Below, in pieces: positions 26,529 through 38,732 of a DNA stretch of 64,000 nt. The first letter of the stretch is position 1. Every line of letters begins with the position of its first letter. The DNA lies in the NCBI GenBank assembly GCA_947650365.1, contig OX393551.1:91362697-91426696 (forward strand). Reading direction: 5' to 3'. The position numbers and the translations under genes are program-made. The notes beneath the pieces are model-generated. The model ran no database searches. It saw nothing but the letters and a program-made list of their open reading frames with translations, and was not told where the DNA came from. This DNA is from Chamaelirium japonicum (lineage: Eukaryota; Streptophyta; Magnoliopsida; Liliales; Melanthiaceae).

Positions 26529-26929
26529 TCTAATTCATTCGTACAATCCATTCTAATTCATTCATATAATCCATTCTACTTCTTTTGCACGAATGTATCC
26601 ATTCTAATTCATTCGTACGATCCATTCTAATTCCTTCGTACGATCCATTCTAATTCATTCCCATGAATGTATCAATTCTAATTGATACGTACAATCCATT
26701 CTATTTCATTCATATGATCCATTCTTACTCATTCGTACGATCCATTCTAATTCTAATTCATTCATATGATCCATTCTAATTCATTCGCACGATCCATTCT
26801 AATTCATTCGCACGATCCATTTTAATTCATTCGTACGATCCATTCTAATTCATTCATACAATCCATTCTAATTCATTCGCACGAATGTATCCATTCTAAT
26901 TCATTCGTACGATCCATTCTAATTCGTTA
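26529..26929 (-). repeat. Minus block
   Basis: About 17 units with several private variants (CCCATGAATG, TTGATACGTAC). It ends with GTTAG directly before an A6 element, as at 29366. Confidence 0.86.
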
Positions 26930-26960
26930 GCACGAAAAAACACGATCCACTCACGAATGG
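26930..26960 (+). repeat. A6 junction element, copy 3 (truncated)
   Basis: A6 26935-26940 and CACGATCCACTCAC are present, but the ACATACGAATAAATTAG half is replaced by GAATGG of a normal monomer. This is either a deletion across the element or a junction with a different right partner. Confidence 0.82.
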
Positions 26961-27252
26961 ATCGTGCAAATGAATTAGAATGGATCGTGCGAATGAATTA
27001 GAATGGATCATATGAATGAATTAGAATGAATTAGAATGGATCGTACGAACGAGTAAGAATGGATCATACAAATGAAATAGAATGGATCGTACGTATCAAT
27101 TAGAATGGATACATTCATGGGAATGAATTAGAATGGATCGTACGAAGGAATTAGAATGGATCGTACGAAAGAATTAGAATGGATACATTCGTGCAAAAGA
27201 AGTAGAATGGATTGTATGAATGAATTAGAATGGATCGTACGAATGAATTAGA
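26961..27252 (+). repeat. Plus block to GACGTACG junction
   Basis: Twelve or so units with irregular tails, including TTCATGGGAATG near 27118. Its end, TTCGTGCAAAAGAAGTAG to AATTAGACGTACG, is the same as 11408-11475 at an offset of 15,782 bp. Confidence 0.86.
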
Positions 27253-27705
27253 CGTACGATCCATTCTAATTCATTCGTACAATCTATTCTAATTCATTCG
27301 TACGATCCATTCTAATTTATTCGTACAATCCATTCTAATTCATTCGCACGAATGTATCCATTCTAATTCATTCGTACGATCCATTCTAATTCATTCAAAT
27401 AATCCATTATAATTCATTCGTACGATCCATTCTAATTCCTTCGTACGAATGTATCTACTCTAATTCATTCATACGATCCATTCTAATTCATTCGCACGAT
27501 CCATTCTAATTCATACGTACGATCCATTCTAATTCATTCATATGATCCATTCTAATTCATTCGTACGATGCATTCTAATTCATTCGCACGATCCATTCTA
27601 ATTCATTTATACAATCCAATCTAATTCATTCATACGATCCATTCTAATTCTTTCGCACGAATGTATCCATTCTAATTCATTCGTACGATCCATTCTAATT
27701 CATTA
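27253..27705 (-). repeat. Minus block to A6 element
   Basis: The first 340 bp match 11471-11810 variant by variant (ATTTATTCGTAC, CAATCC, GTATCTACTC, ATACGTACG). It then switches to the A6 approach sequence. Confidence 0.87.
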
Positions 27706-27745
27706 GCACGAAAAAACACGATCCACTCACATACGAATAAATTAG
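27706..27745 (+). repeat. A6 junction element, copy 4
   Basis: Full-length copy with A6 at 27711-27716 followed by CACGATCCACTCACATACG and AATAAATTAG. Identical to copy 5 across the element. Confidence 0.88.
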
Positions 27746-27891
27746 AATGAATTAGAATGGATTGTGTGAATGAATTAGAATGGATCGTATGAATGAATTA
27801 GAATGGATCGTGCGAATGAGTTAGAATGGATCGTGCGAATGAATTAGAATATGGATCGTACGAAGGAATTAGAATGGATCGTACGAATGAA
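27746..27891 (+). repeat. Plus cassette, 178-bp version
   Basis: From A6 to GAATTC (27889-27894) is exactly 178 bp, as at 2804 and 29372, with the GAATATGG unit at about 27847. Confidence 0.87.
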
Positions 27892-27972
27892 TTCGAATGT
27901 ATCCTTTCTAATTCATTCGTACGATCCATTCTAATTCCTTCGTACGATCCATTCTAATTCATTCGTACGATT
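27892..27972 (-). repeat. Very short minus block
   Basis: About three and a half units between GAATTC and CGATTCATGCTAATG. The latter switch resembles CGATCATGCTAATG at 45681 and 46964. Confidence 0.83.
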
Positions 27973-28880
27973 CATGCTAATGAATTAGAATTGATCGTAC
28001 TAATGAATTAGAATAGATTGTGCGAATGAATTAGAATGGATCGTACGAATGAATTGGAATGGATACATTCGTGCGAATGAATTAGAATGGATCGTATGAA
28101 TGAATTAGAGTGGATACATTCATATAAATGAATTAGAATGGATCGTACGAATGAATTAGAATGGATACATTCGTGCGAATGAATTAGAATGGATCATATG
28201 AATGAATTAGAATGGATCGTTTGAGTGAATACGAATGGATCGTGCGAATAAATTAGAATGGATTGTACGAATGAATTAGAATGGATCGTACGAATGAATT
28301 AGAATGGATCGTACGAAGGAATTAGAATGGATCGTACGAAGGAATTAGAATGGATAGTACGAATGAATTAGAATGGATACCTTCGTGCAAATGAATTAGA
28401 ATGGATCGTACGAATGAGTAAGAATGGATCGTACGAATGAAATAGAATGGATCGTATGAATGAATTAGAATAGATCGTGCGAATGAATTAGAATGGATCG
28501 TACGAATGAATTAGAATAGATTGTGCGAATGAATTAGAATGGATCGTACGAATAAATTAGAATGGATCATACGAATGAATTAGAATGGATCGTATGGATG
28601 AATTAGAATGGATCGTGCGAATGAATTAGAATGGATCGTACGAATGAAATAGAATGGATTGTACGAATGAAATAGATTAGATCGTGCGAATGAATTAGAA
28701 TAGATCGTATGAATGAATTAGATTGGATCGTATTAATGAATTAGAATGGATCGTACGAATGAATTAGAATGGATCGTATGAATGAATTAGAATGGATACA
28801 TTCGTGCAAAAGAATTAGAATGGATTATATGAATGAATTAAAATGGATCGTGCGAATGAATTAGAATGGATACATTCGAA
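27973..28880 (+). repeat. Plus block to GAATTC
   Basis: Carries the TTTGAGTGAAT landmark at about 28220 (with ACG for GCG). Its start matches the segment beginning at GATCATGCTAATG in the 697-1276 module. It ends at GAATTC 28878-28883 in the ATTCGAATTCATTCG form. Confidence 0.87.
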
Positions 28881-29366
28881 TTCATTCGCACGATCCATTC
28901 TAATTCCTCCATATGATCCATTCTAATTCATTCGTCCGGTATGATTCATTCTAATTCATTCGTACGATTCATTCTAATTCAATCCATTCTAATTCAATCC
29001 ATTCTAATTCATTCGTACGATCCATTCTAATTCATTCGTACGATCCATTCTAATTCATTCATACGATTCATTCTAATTCAATCGTACAATTCATTCTAAT
29101 TCAATCCATTCTAATTCATTCATACGATCCATTCTAATTCATTCGTACGATCCATACTAATTCCTTTGTACGACCCATTATATTTCATTCGTATGATCCA
29201 TTCTAATTCCTTTGTACGATCCAGTCTAATTCATTCCCATGAATGTATCCATTCTAATTCATTTGCACGAATGTATCCAATCTAATTCATTCATACGATC
29301 CATTCTAATTCTTTCGCACGAATGTATCCATTCTAATTCATTCGTACGATCCATTCTAATTCGTTA
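28881..29366 (-). repeat. Minus block to A6 element
   Basis: Has doubled AATTCAATCCATTC short units (about 28976-28996) and ends with GTTAG before A6. Confidence 0.86.
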
Positions 29367-29406
29367 GCACGAAAAAACACGATCCACTCACATACGAATA
29401 AATTAG
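29367..29406 (+). repeat. A6 junction element, copy 5
   Basis: Full-length copy, A6 at 29372-29377. The next 178 bp to GAATTC (29550-29555) repeat the cassette at 27711. Confidence 0.88.
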
Positions 29407-29552
29407 AATGAATTAGAATGGATTGTGTGAATGAATTAGAATGGATCGTATGAATGAATTAGAATGGATCGTGCGAATGAATTAGAATGGATCCTGCGAA
29501 TGAATTAGAATATGGATCGTCCGAAGGAATTAGAATGGATCGTACGAATGAA
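29407..29552 (+). repeat. Plus cassette, third 178-bp version
   Basis: Shares the GAATATGG unit and the irregular order of tails with 27746-27891. Private changes include GATCCTGCG and GTCCGAAGG. Confidence 0.87.
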
Positions 29553-30037
29553 TTCGAATGTATCCTTTCTAATTTATTCGTACGATCCATTCTAATTCCT
29601 TCGTACGATCCATTCTAATTCATTCGTACAATCCATTCTAATTCATTCGCACGATCCATTCTAATTCATGCATACGATCCATTCTAATTCATTCCTACGA
29701 TCCATTCTAATTCATTCGTACGATCCATTCTAATTCATTCGCACAATCTATTCTAATTCATTCGTACGATCCATTCTAATTCATTCGCACGATCCATTCT
29801 AATTCATTCATACGATCTATTCTATTTCATTCGTACGATCCATTCTTACTCATTCGTACGATCCATTCTAATTCATTTGCACGAAGGTATCCATTCTAAT
29901 TCATTCGTACTATCCATTCTAATTCCTTCGTACGATCCATTCTAATTCCTTCGTACGATCCATTCTAATTCATTCGCACGATCCATTCTAATTCATTAAT
30001 ACGATCAAATCTAATTCATTCATACGATCTATTCTAA
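29553..30037 (-). repeat. Minus block
   Basis: Ends at ATTCTAATTAGAAT (30031-30044), a 14-bp palindromic switch of the TAATTA class also seen at 37651, 58616 and 60680. Confidence 0.87.
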
Positions 30038-31216
30038 TTAGAATGGATCGTACGAATGAATTAGAATGGATCATGCGAATGAATTAGAATGGATCGTGCG
30101 AATGAATTAGAATGGATCGTACGAATGAAATATAATGGATTGTACGAATGAGATAGAATAGATCGTACGAATGAATTAGAATGGATACATTCATGCGAAT
30201 GAATTAGAATGGATCGTATGAATGAATTAGAATGGATCGTGCGAATGAATTAGAATGGATCGTACGAATGAATTAGAATGGATCGTATGAATGAATTAGA
30301 ATGGATCGTAGTAATGAATTAGAATGGATCCTACGAATGAATTAGAATAGATTGTGCGAATGAATTAGAATGGATCGTACGAATGAATTAAAATGGATCG
30401 TATGAATGAATTAGAATGGATGGTACGAATGAATTGGAATGGATCGTGCGAATGAATTAGAATGGATCGTATGAATGAATTAGAATGGATCGTATGAATG
30501 AATTAGAATAGATTGTGTGAATGAATTAGAATGGATCGTACGAATAAATTAGAATGGATCGTACGAATGAATTAGAATGGATCGTGCGAATGAATTAGAA
30601 TGGATCGTACGAATGAATTAGAATGGATTGTACGAATGTAATAGAATAGATCATACGAATGAATTAGAATGGATCATGCTAATGAATTAGAATTGATCGT
30701 ACGAATTAATTAGAATAGATTGTGCGAATGATTTAGAATGGATACATTCGTGCGAAAGAATTAGAATGGATCGTATGAATGAATTAGATTGGATCGTATA
30801 AATGAATTAGAATGGATCGTACGAATGAATTAGAATGGATCGTGCTAATGAATTAGAATGGATCGTGCGAATGAATTAGAATGGATCGTGCGAATGAATT
30901 AGAATGGATCGTACGAATGAATTAGAATGGATCGTACGAATGAATTAGAATGGATCGTTCGAATGAATTAGAATAGATTATGCGAATGAATTAGAATGGA
31001 TCGTACGAATGAATTAGAATGGATCGTGCGAATAAATTAGAATGGATCGTATGAATGAATTAGAATGGATCGTGCGAATGAATTAGAATATGGATCGTAC
31101 GAAGGAATTAGAATGGATCGTACGAATGAATTAGAATGGATCGTATGAATGAATTAGAATAGATCGTGCGAATGAATTAGAATGGATCGTACGAATGAAA
31201 TAGAATGGATTCGCAC
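30038..31216 (+). repeat. Plus block
   Basis: Has the TAGTAATG and CCTACGAATG pair (about 30300-30330) shared with 4240 and 16110, and a GAATATGG unit at about 31087. It ends at GAATGGAT 31203-31210, spacer TCGCACGAATGT, ATCCATTC 31223-31230. Confidence 0.88.
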
Positions 31217-34200
31217 GAATGTATCCATTCTAATTCATTCGTACGATCCATTCTAATTCATTCGTACAATCCATTCTAATTAATTCGTGCGAATCCATTC
31301 TATTTCATTCGTACGATCCATTCTAATTCATTCGCATGATCCATTCTAATTCATTCATACGATCTATTCTAATTCATTCGTACGATCCATTCTAATTCAT
31401 TCGTACGATCTATTCTAATTCATTCGCACAATCTATTCTAATTCATTCGTACGATCCATTCTAATGCATTCGAATGATCCATTCTAATTCATTCATACGA
31501 TCCATTCTATTTCATTCGTACGATCCATTCTTACTCATTCGTACGATCTATTCTAATTCATTTGCACGAAGGTATCCATTCTAATTCATTCGTACTATCC
31601 ATTCTAATTCCTTCGTACGATCCATTCTAATTCCTTCGTACGATCCATTCTAATTCATTCGTACGATCCATTCTAATTCATTCGTACGATCCATTCTAAT
31701 TCCTTCATACGATCCATTCTAATTCATTCGTACGGTATGATTCATTCTAATTCATTCGTACGATTCATTCTAATTCAATCCATTCTAATTCATTCGTACG
31801 ATCCATTCTAATTCATTCGTACGATCCATTCAAATTCATTCGTACGATTCATTCTAATTCAATCCATTCTAATTCATTCGTACGATCCATTCTTACTCAT
31901 TCGTACGATCCATTCTAATTCATTCGCACGAATGAATCCGTTCTAATTCATTCGTATGATCCATTCTAATTCATTTGCATGAATGTATCCATTCTAATTC
32001 ATTCGTACGATACTTTCTATCTCATTCGTACAATCCATTCTATTTCATTCGTACGATCCATTCTAATTCATTTGCACGATCCATTCTAATTCATTCGCAT
32101 GATCCATTCTAATTCATTCGTACGATCGATTCTAATTCATTCATACGATCCATTCTAATTCATTCGTATGAATGTATCCATTCTAATTCATTCGTACGAT
32201 CCATTCTAATTCATTCGCACAATCTATTCTAATTCATTCATACGATCCATTCTAATTTATTCGCACGATCCATTCTAATTCATTCATACGATCCATTCTA
32301 ATTCATTCATATGATCCATTCTAATTTATTCGCACGATCCATTCTAATTCATTCATACGATCCACTCTATTTCATTCGTACGATCCATTCTTACTTATTC
32401 GTACGATCCATTCTAATTCATTTGCACGAAGGTATCCATTCTAATTCATTCGTACTATCCATTCTAATTCCTTCGTACGATCTATTCTAATTCCTTCGTA
32501 CGATCCATTCTAATTCATTCGTACGATCCATTCTAATTCATTCGTACGATCCATTCTAATTCCTTCGTATGATCTATTCTAATTCATTCGTACGGTATGA
32601 TTCATTCTAATTCATTCGTACGATTCATTCTAATTCAATCCATTCTAATTCATTCGTACGATCCATTCTAATTCATTCGTACGATCTATTCTAATTCATT
32701 CGTATGATTCATTCTAGTTCAATCCATTCTAATTCATTCGTAAGATCCATTCTAATTCATTCGCACAATCCATTCTAATTCATTCGTACGATCCATTCTA
32801 TTTCATTCATACGATCCATTCTAATTCATTCATACGATCTATTCTAATTCTTTCGCACGAATGTATCCATTCTAATTTATTCGTACGATCCATTCTAATT
32901 CATTCGCACGATCCATTGTAATTCATTCATACAATCCATTCTAATTCTTTTGCACGAACGTATCCACTCTAATTCATTCGTACGATCCATTCTAATTCAT
33001 TTGAACGAATGTATCCTTTCTAATTCATTCGTACGATCCATTCTAATTCATTCGTATGATCCATTCTAATTCATTCGTACGATCCATTCTAATTCATTCG
33101 CACGATCCATTGAATTAGAATGGATACATTCGTGCGAATCCATTCTATTTCATTCGTACGATCCATTCTAATTCATTCGCACGATCCATTCTAATTCATT
33201 CATATGATCTATTCTATTTCATTCGTACGATCCAATCTAATTCATTCGTACGATCCATTCTAATTCATTCATACGATCCAATCTAATTCATTCGTACTAT
33301 CCATTCTAATTCCTTCGTACGATCTATTCTAATTATTTCGTACGATCCATTCTAATTCATTCGTACGATCCATTCTAATTCCTTTCTATGATCCATTCTA
33401 ATTCATTCGTACGGTATGATTCATTCTAATTCATTCGTACGATTCATTCTAATTCAATCCATTCTAATTCATTCGTACGATCCATTCTAATTCATTCATA
33501 CGATCCATTCTAATTCATTCGTACGATCCATTCTAATTCATTTATACGAATGTATCCACTCTAATTCATTCGTACGATCCATTCTAATTCATTTGTACGA
33601 ATGTATCCTTTCTAATTCATTCGTACGATCCATTCTAATTCATTCGTACGATCCATTCTAATTCATTCATACAATCCATTCTAATTCCTTCGTACGATCC
33701 ATTCTAATTTATTCGTAAGATCCATTCTAATTCATTCGCACGATCCATTCTAATTCATTCGTACGATTCAATCTAATTTAATCCATTCTAATTCATTCCA
33801 TTCTAATTCATTCGCACGATCCATTCGCATTCACTCAAACGATCCATTCTAATTCCTTCGTACGATCCATTCTAATTCATTCGTACGATCCATTCTAATT
33901 CCTTCCTATGATCCATTCTAATTCATTAAGACGGTATGATTCATTCTAATTCATTCGTACGATTCATTCTAATTCAATCCATTCTAATTCATTTGTACGA
34001 TCCATTCTAATTCATTTGTACGATCCATTCTAATTCATTCGTACGATCCATTCTAATTCATTTGTACGAATGTATCCACTCTAATTCATTCGTACGATCC
34101 ATTCTAATTCATTTGTACGAATGTATCCTTTCTAATTCATTCGTACGATCCATTCTAATTCATTCGTTCGATCCATTCTAATTCATTCGCACGATCCATT

Positions 34201-34467
34201 CTAATTCCTTCGTACGATCCATTCTAATTCCTTCGTACGATCCATTCTAATTCATTTGTACGATCTATTCTAATTCATTCGTACGATCCATTCTAATTCA
34301 TTCATACGATCCATTCTAATTCATTCGTACGATCCATTCTAATTCATTCGTACGATTCATTCTAATTCATTCGCACGATCTATTCTAATTCATTCATACG
34401 ATCCATTCTAATTCATTCGTACGATCCATTCTAATTCATTCATACAATCTATTCTAACTCATTCGTA
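31217..34467 (-). repeat. Minus block with junction scar and a 20-bp plus island
   Basis: At 31281-31300 TAATTCGTGCGAATCCATTC is the right half of the common junction joined to another minus unit, so a plus block seems to have been lost. At 33111-33131 a single plus fragment is followed by GAATGGAT/ATCCATTC at 33118/33138. It ends at ATTCGTAGGATCG, a switch repeated at 55479. Confidence 0.87.
33321..34230 (-). repeat. Internal duplication, 520-bp period
   Basis: 33321-33710 recurs at 33841-34230. Both hold CTATGATCC, ACGGTATGATTC, GTATCCACTC and GTATCCTTTC at a constant 520-bp offset. The corresponding stretch near 54.9-55.4 kb has only one copy, which largely explains the 0.55-kb length difference there. 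Confidence 0.83.
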
Positions 34468-36044
34468 GGATCGTGCGAATGAATTAGAATGGATCGTGCG
34501 AATGAGTTAGAATAGATCGTACGAATGAATTAGAATGGATCGAACGAATGAATTAGAATGGATCGTACGAATGAATTAGAAAGGATACATTCGTACAAAT
34601 GAATTAGAATGGATCGTACGAATGAATTAGAGTGGATACATTCGTACAAATGAATTAGAATGGATCGTACGAATGAATTAGAATGGATCGTACAAATGAA
34701 TTAGAATGGATCGTACAAATGAATTAGAATGGATTGAATTAGAATGAATCGTACGAATGAATTAGAATGAATCATACCGTACTAATGAATTAGAATGGAT
34801 CATAGGAAGGAATTAGAATGGATCGTACGAATGAATTAGAATGGATCGTACGAAGGAATTAGAATAGATCGTACGAAGGAATTAGAATGGATAGTACGAA
34901 TGAATTAGATTGGATCGTACGAATGAATTTGAATGGATCGTACAAATGAATTAGATTGGATCGTACGAATGAAATAGAATGGATCGTATGAATGAATTAG
35001 AATGGATCGTGCGAATGAATTAAAATGGATCATACGAATGAAATAGAATGGATTCGCACGAATGTATCCATTCTAATTCAATGGATCATGCGAATGAATT
35101 AGAATGGATCGTACGAATGAATTAGAATGGATCATACGAATGAATTAGAATGGATCGTACGAATGAATTAGAATGGATCATACGAATGAATTAGAAAGGA
35201 TACATTCGTACAAATGAATTAGAATGGATCGTACGAATGAATTAGAGTGGATACGTTTGTGCAAAAGAATTAGAATGGATTGTATGAATGAATTAGAATG
35301 GATCGTGCGAATGAATTAGAATGGATCATACGAATGAATTAGAATGGATACATTCGTGCGAAAGAATTAGAATATATCGTATGAATGAATTAGAATGGAT
35401 CGTATGAATGAAATAGAATGGATCGTACGAATGAATTAGACTGGATCGTGCGAATGAATTAGAATGGATCGTACGAATGAATTAGAATGGATTGAATTAG
35501 AATGAATCATACGAATGAATTAGAATAGATCGTACGAATGAATTAGAATGGATCGTACGAATGAATTAGAATGGATTGAATTAGAATGAATCGTACGAAT
35601 GAATTAGAATGAATCATACCGTACGAATGAATTAGAATAGATCATATGAAGGAATTAGAATGGATCGTACGAATGAATTAGAATGGATCGTACGAAGGAA
35701 TTAGAATGGATCGTATGAAGGAATTAGAATGGATAGTACGAATGAATTAGAATGGATACCTTCGTGCAAATGAATTAGAATGGATCGTACGAATCAGTAA
35801 GAATGGATCGTACGAATGAAATAGAATGGATCGTATGAATGAATTAGAATGGATCGTGCGAATGAATTAGAATGGATCGTACGAATGAATTAGAATAGAT
35901 TGTATGAATGAATTAGAATGGATCGTACGATTGAATTAGAATGGATCGTACGAATGAATTAGAATGGATCGTATGAATGAATTAGAATGGATCGTGCGAA
36001 TGAATTAGAATGGATCGTACGAATGAAATAGAATGGATTCGCAC
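34468..36044 (+). repeat. Plus block with a 20-bp minus island
   Basis: At 35046-35080 the common junction is followed by just one minus fragment before + units resume at 35081 (ATTCAATGGATC). This is the exact reverse-complement arrangement of the island at 33106-33145. Another GATTGAATTAG and ATACCGTAC set lies at 34733-34787 and again at 35488-35625. It ends at GAATGGAT 36031-36038. Confidence 0.88.
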
Positions 36045-37661
36045 AAATGTATCCATTCTAATTCATTCGTACGATCCATTCTAATTCATTCGTATGATTT
36101 ATTCTAATTCATTCGCATGATCCATTATAATTCATTCATACGATCGAATCTAATTCATTCGTACGATCCATTCTAATTCATTCGCACGAATGTATCAACT
36201 CTAATTCATTCGTACGATCCATTCTAATTCATTCATACATGTACGAATGAATTAGAATGGATACATTCGTGCGAATGAATTAGAATGGATCGTATGAATG
36301 AATTAGATTGGATCGTATGCATGAATTAGAATGGATCGTGCGAACGAATTAGAATGGATCGTACGAATGAATTAGAATGGATCGAACGAATGAATTAGAA
36401 TGGATCGTATGAATGAGTAAGAATGGATCGTACGAATGAATTAGAATGGATCGTACGAATGAATTAGAATGGATACATTCGTGCGAATGAATTAGAATGG
36501 ATCATATGAATGAATTAGAATGGATCGTTTGAGTGAATGCGAATGGATCGTGCGAATGAATTAGAATGGATCGTACGAATGAATTAGAATTGATCGTACG
36601 AATGAATTAGAATGGATCATGCGAATGAATTAGAATGGATCGTACGAATGAAATAGAATGGATTCGCACGAATATATCCATTCTAATTCATTCGTACGAT
36701 CCATTCTAATTCATTCGTACAATCCATTCTAATTCATTCGCACGATCCATTCGTATTCACTCAAACGATCCATTCTAATTCATTCATATGATCCATTCTA
36801 ATTCATTCGCACGAATGTATCCATTCTAATTCATTCGTACGATCCATTCTAATTCATTCATACGATCCATTCTTACTCATTCGTACGATCCATTCTAATT
36901 CATTCGTTCGATACATTCTAATTCATTCGTACGATCCATTCTAATTCATTCGCACGATCCATTCTAATTCATGCATACGATCCAATCTAATTCATTCATA
37001 CGATCCATTCTAATTCATTCGCATGAATGTATCCATTCTAATTCATTCGTACATGTATGAATGAATTAGAATGGATCGTACGAATGAATTAGAGTTGATA
37101 CATTCGTGCGAATGAATTAGAATGGATCGTACGAATGAATTAGATTGGATCGTATGAATGAATTATAATGGATCATGCGAATGAATTAGAATAGATCATA
37201 CGAATGAATTAGAATTGATCGTACGAATGAATTAGAATGGATACATTTGTGCGAATCCATTCTATTTCATTCGTACGATCCATTCTAATTCATTCGCACG
37301 ATCCATTCTAATTCGTTCATACGATCCATTCTAATTCATTCGCACGATCCATTCTAATTCATTCATACGATCCATTCTAATTCATTCGCACGAATGTATC
37401 AATGGATCGTACGAATGAATTAGAATGGATTGAATTAGAATGAATCGTACGAATGAATTAGAATTGATCGTGCGAATGAATTAGAATGGATTGTACGAAT
37501 GAATTAGAATGGATCGTACGAATGAATTAGAATGGATCGTGCGAATGAATTTTAATAGATCGTACGAATGAATTAGAAAGGATACTTTCGAATTCATTCG
37601 TACGATCCATTCTAATTCATTCGCACAATCTATTCTAATTCATTCGTACGATCCATTCTAA
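36045..37661. repeat. Dense orientation mosaic, copy A
   Basis: Seven blocks: minus 36045-36239, plus to 36669, minus to 37053, plus to 37248, minus to 37400, plus to 37592, minus to 37661. Centres are ACATGT 36237, GAATGGAT 36656, ACATGT 37051, GAATGGAT 37235, TATCAATGG 37397, GAATTC 37590 and a 22-bp palindrome 37651-37672. The same series recurs at 57033-58626, and five of its seven blocks recur at 59699-60690. Confidence 0.9.
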
Positions 37662-38732
37662 TTAGAATGGATACATTCGTGCGAATGAATTAGAATGGAT
37701 CGTATGAATGAATTAGAATCGATCGTACGAATAAATTAGAATGGATCATGCGAATGAATTAGAATGGATCATTCGAATAAATTAGAATGGATCGTATGAA
37801 TGAATTAGAATGGATCGTATGAATGAAATAGAATGGATCGTACGAATGAATTAGAATGGATCGTGCGAATGAATTAGAATGGATCGTACGAATAAGTAAG
37901 AATGGATCGTAGAATGAAATAGAATGGATCGTATGAATGAATTTGAATGGATCGTGCGAATGAATTAGAATGGATCGTACGAATGAATTTGAATGGATAC
38001 ATTCGTGCGAATGAATTAGAATGGATCATACGAAGGAATTAGACTGGATCGTACGAAAGAATTAGAATGGATCGTACGAATGAATTAGAATGGATCGTAC
38101 GAATGAATTAGAATGGATACATTCGTGCGAATGAATTAGAATGGATCATACGAATGAATTAGAGTTGATACATTCGTGTGAATGAATTAAAATGGATAAT
38201 ACGAATGAGTAAGAATGGATCGTAGAATTAGAATGGATCGTATGAATGAATTAGAATGGATACATACGAATGAATTAGAATGGATCGTATGAATGAATTA
38301 GAATAGATCGTGCGAATGAATTAGAATGAATCGTACGAATGAATTAGAATGGATCGTACGAATGAATTAGAATGGATCGTATGAATGAATTAGAATGGAT
38401 CGTACGAATGAATTAGAATAGATCGTACAAATGAATTAGAATGGATCGTACGAAGGAATTAGAATGGATCGTACGAAGGAATTAGAATGGATAGTACGAA
38501 TGAAGTAAATGGATCGTGCGAATGAATTAGAATGGATCGTACGAATGAGTAAGAATGGATCGTACGAATGAATTAGAATGGATCGTACGAATGAAATAGA
38601 ATGGATACATTCGTGCGAATGAATTAGAATGGTTCATATGAATGAATTAGAATGGATCGTGCGAATGAATTAGAATGGATTGTACGAATGAATTAGAATG
38701 GATCGTACGAATGAATTAGAATAGATACATTC
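37662..38732 (+). repeat. Plus block with GAGTTGATAC landmark
   Basis: Carries GAGTTGATAC at 38162 and an odd GAAGTAAATGG unit at 38501. It ends at a mutated common junction (GAATAGAT 38719, spacer ACATTCGTGTGA, ATCCATTC 38739). Confidence 0.88.
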
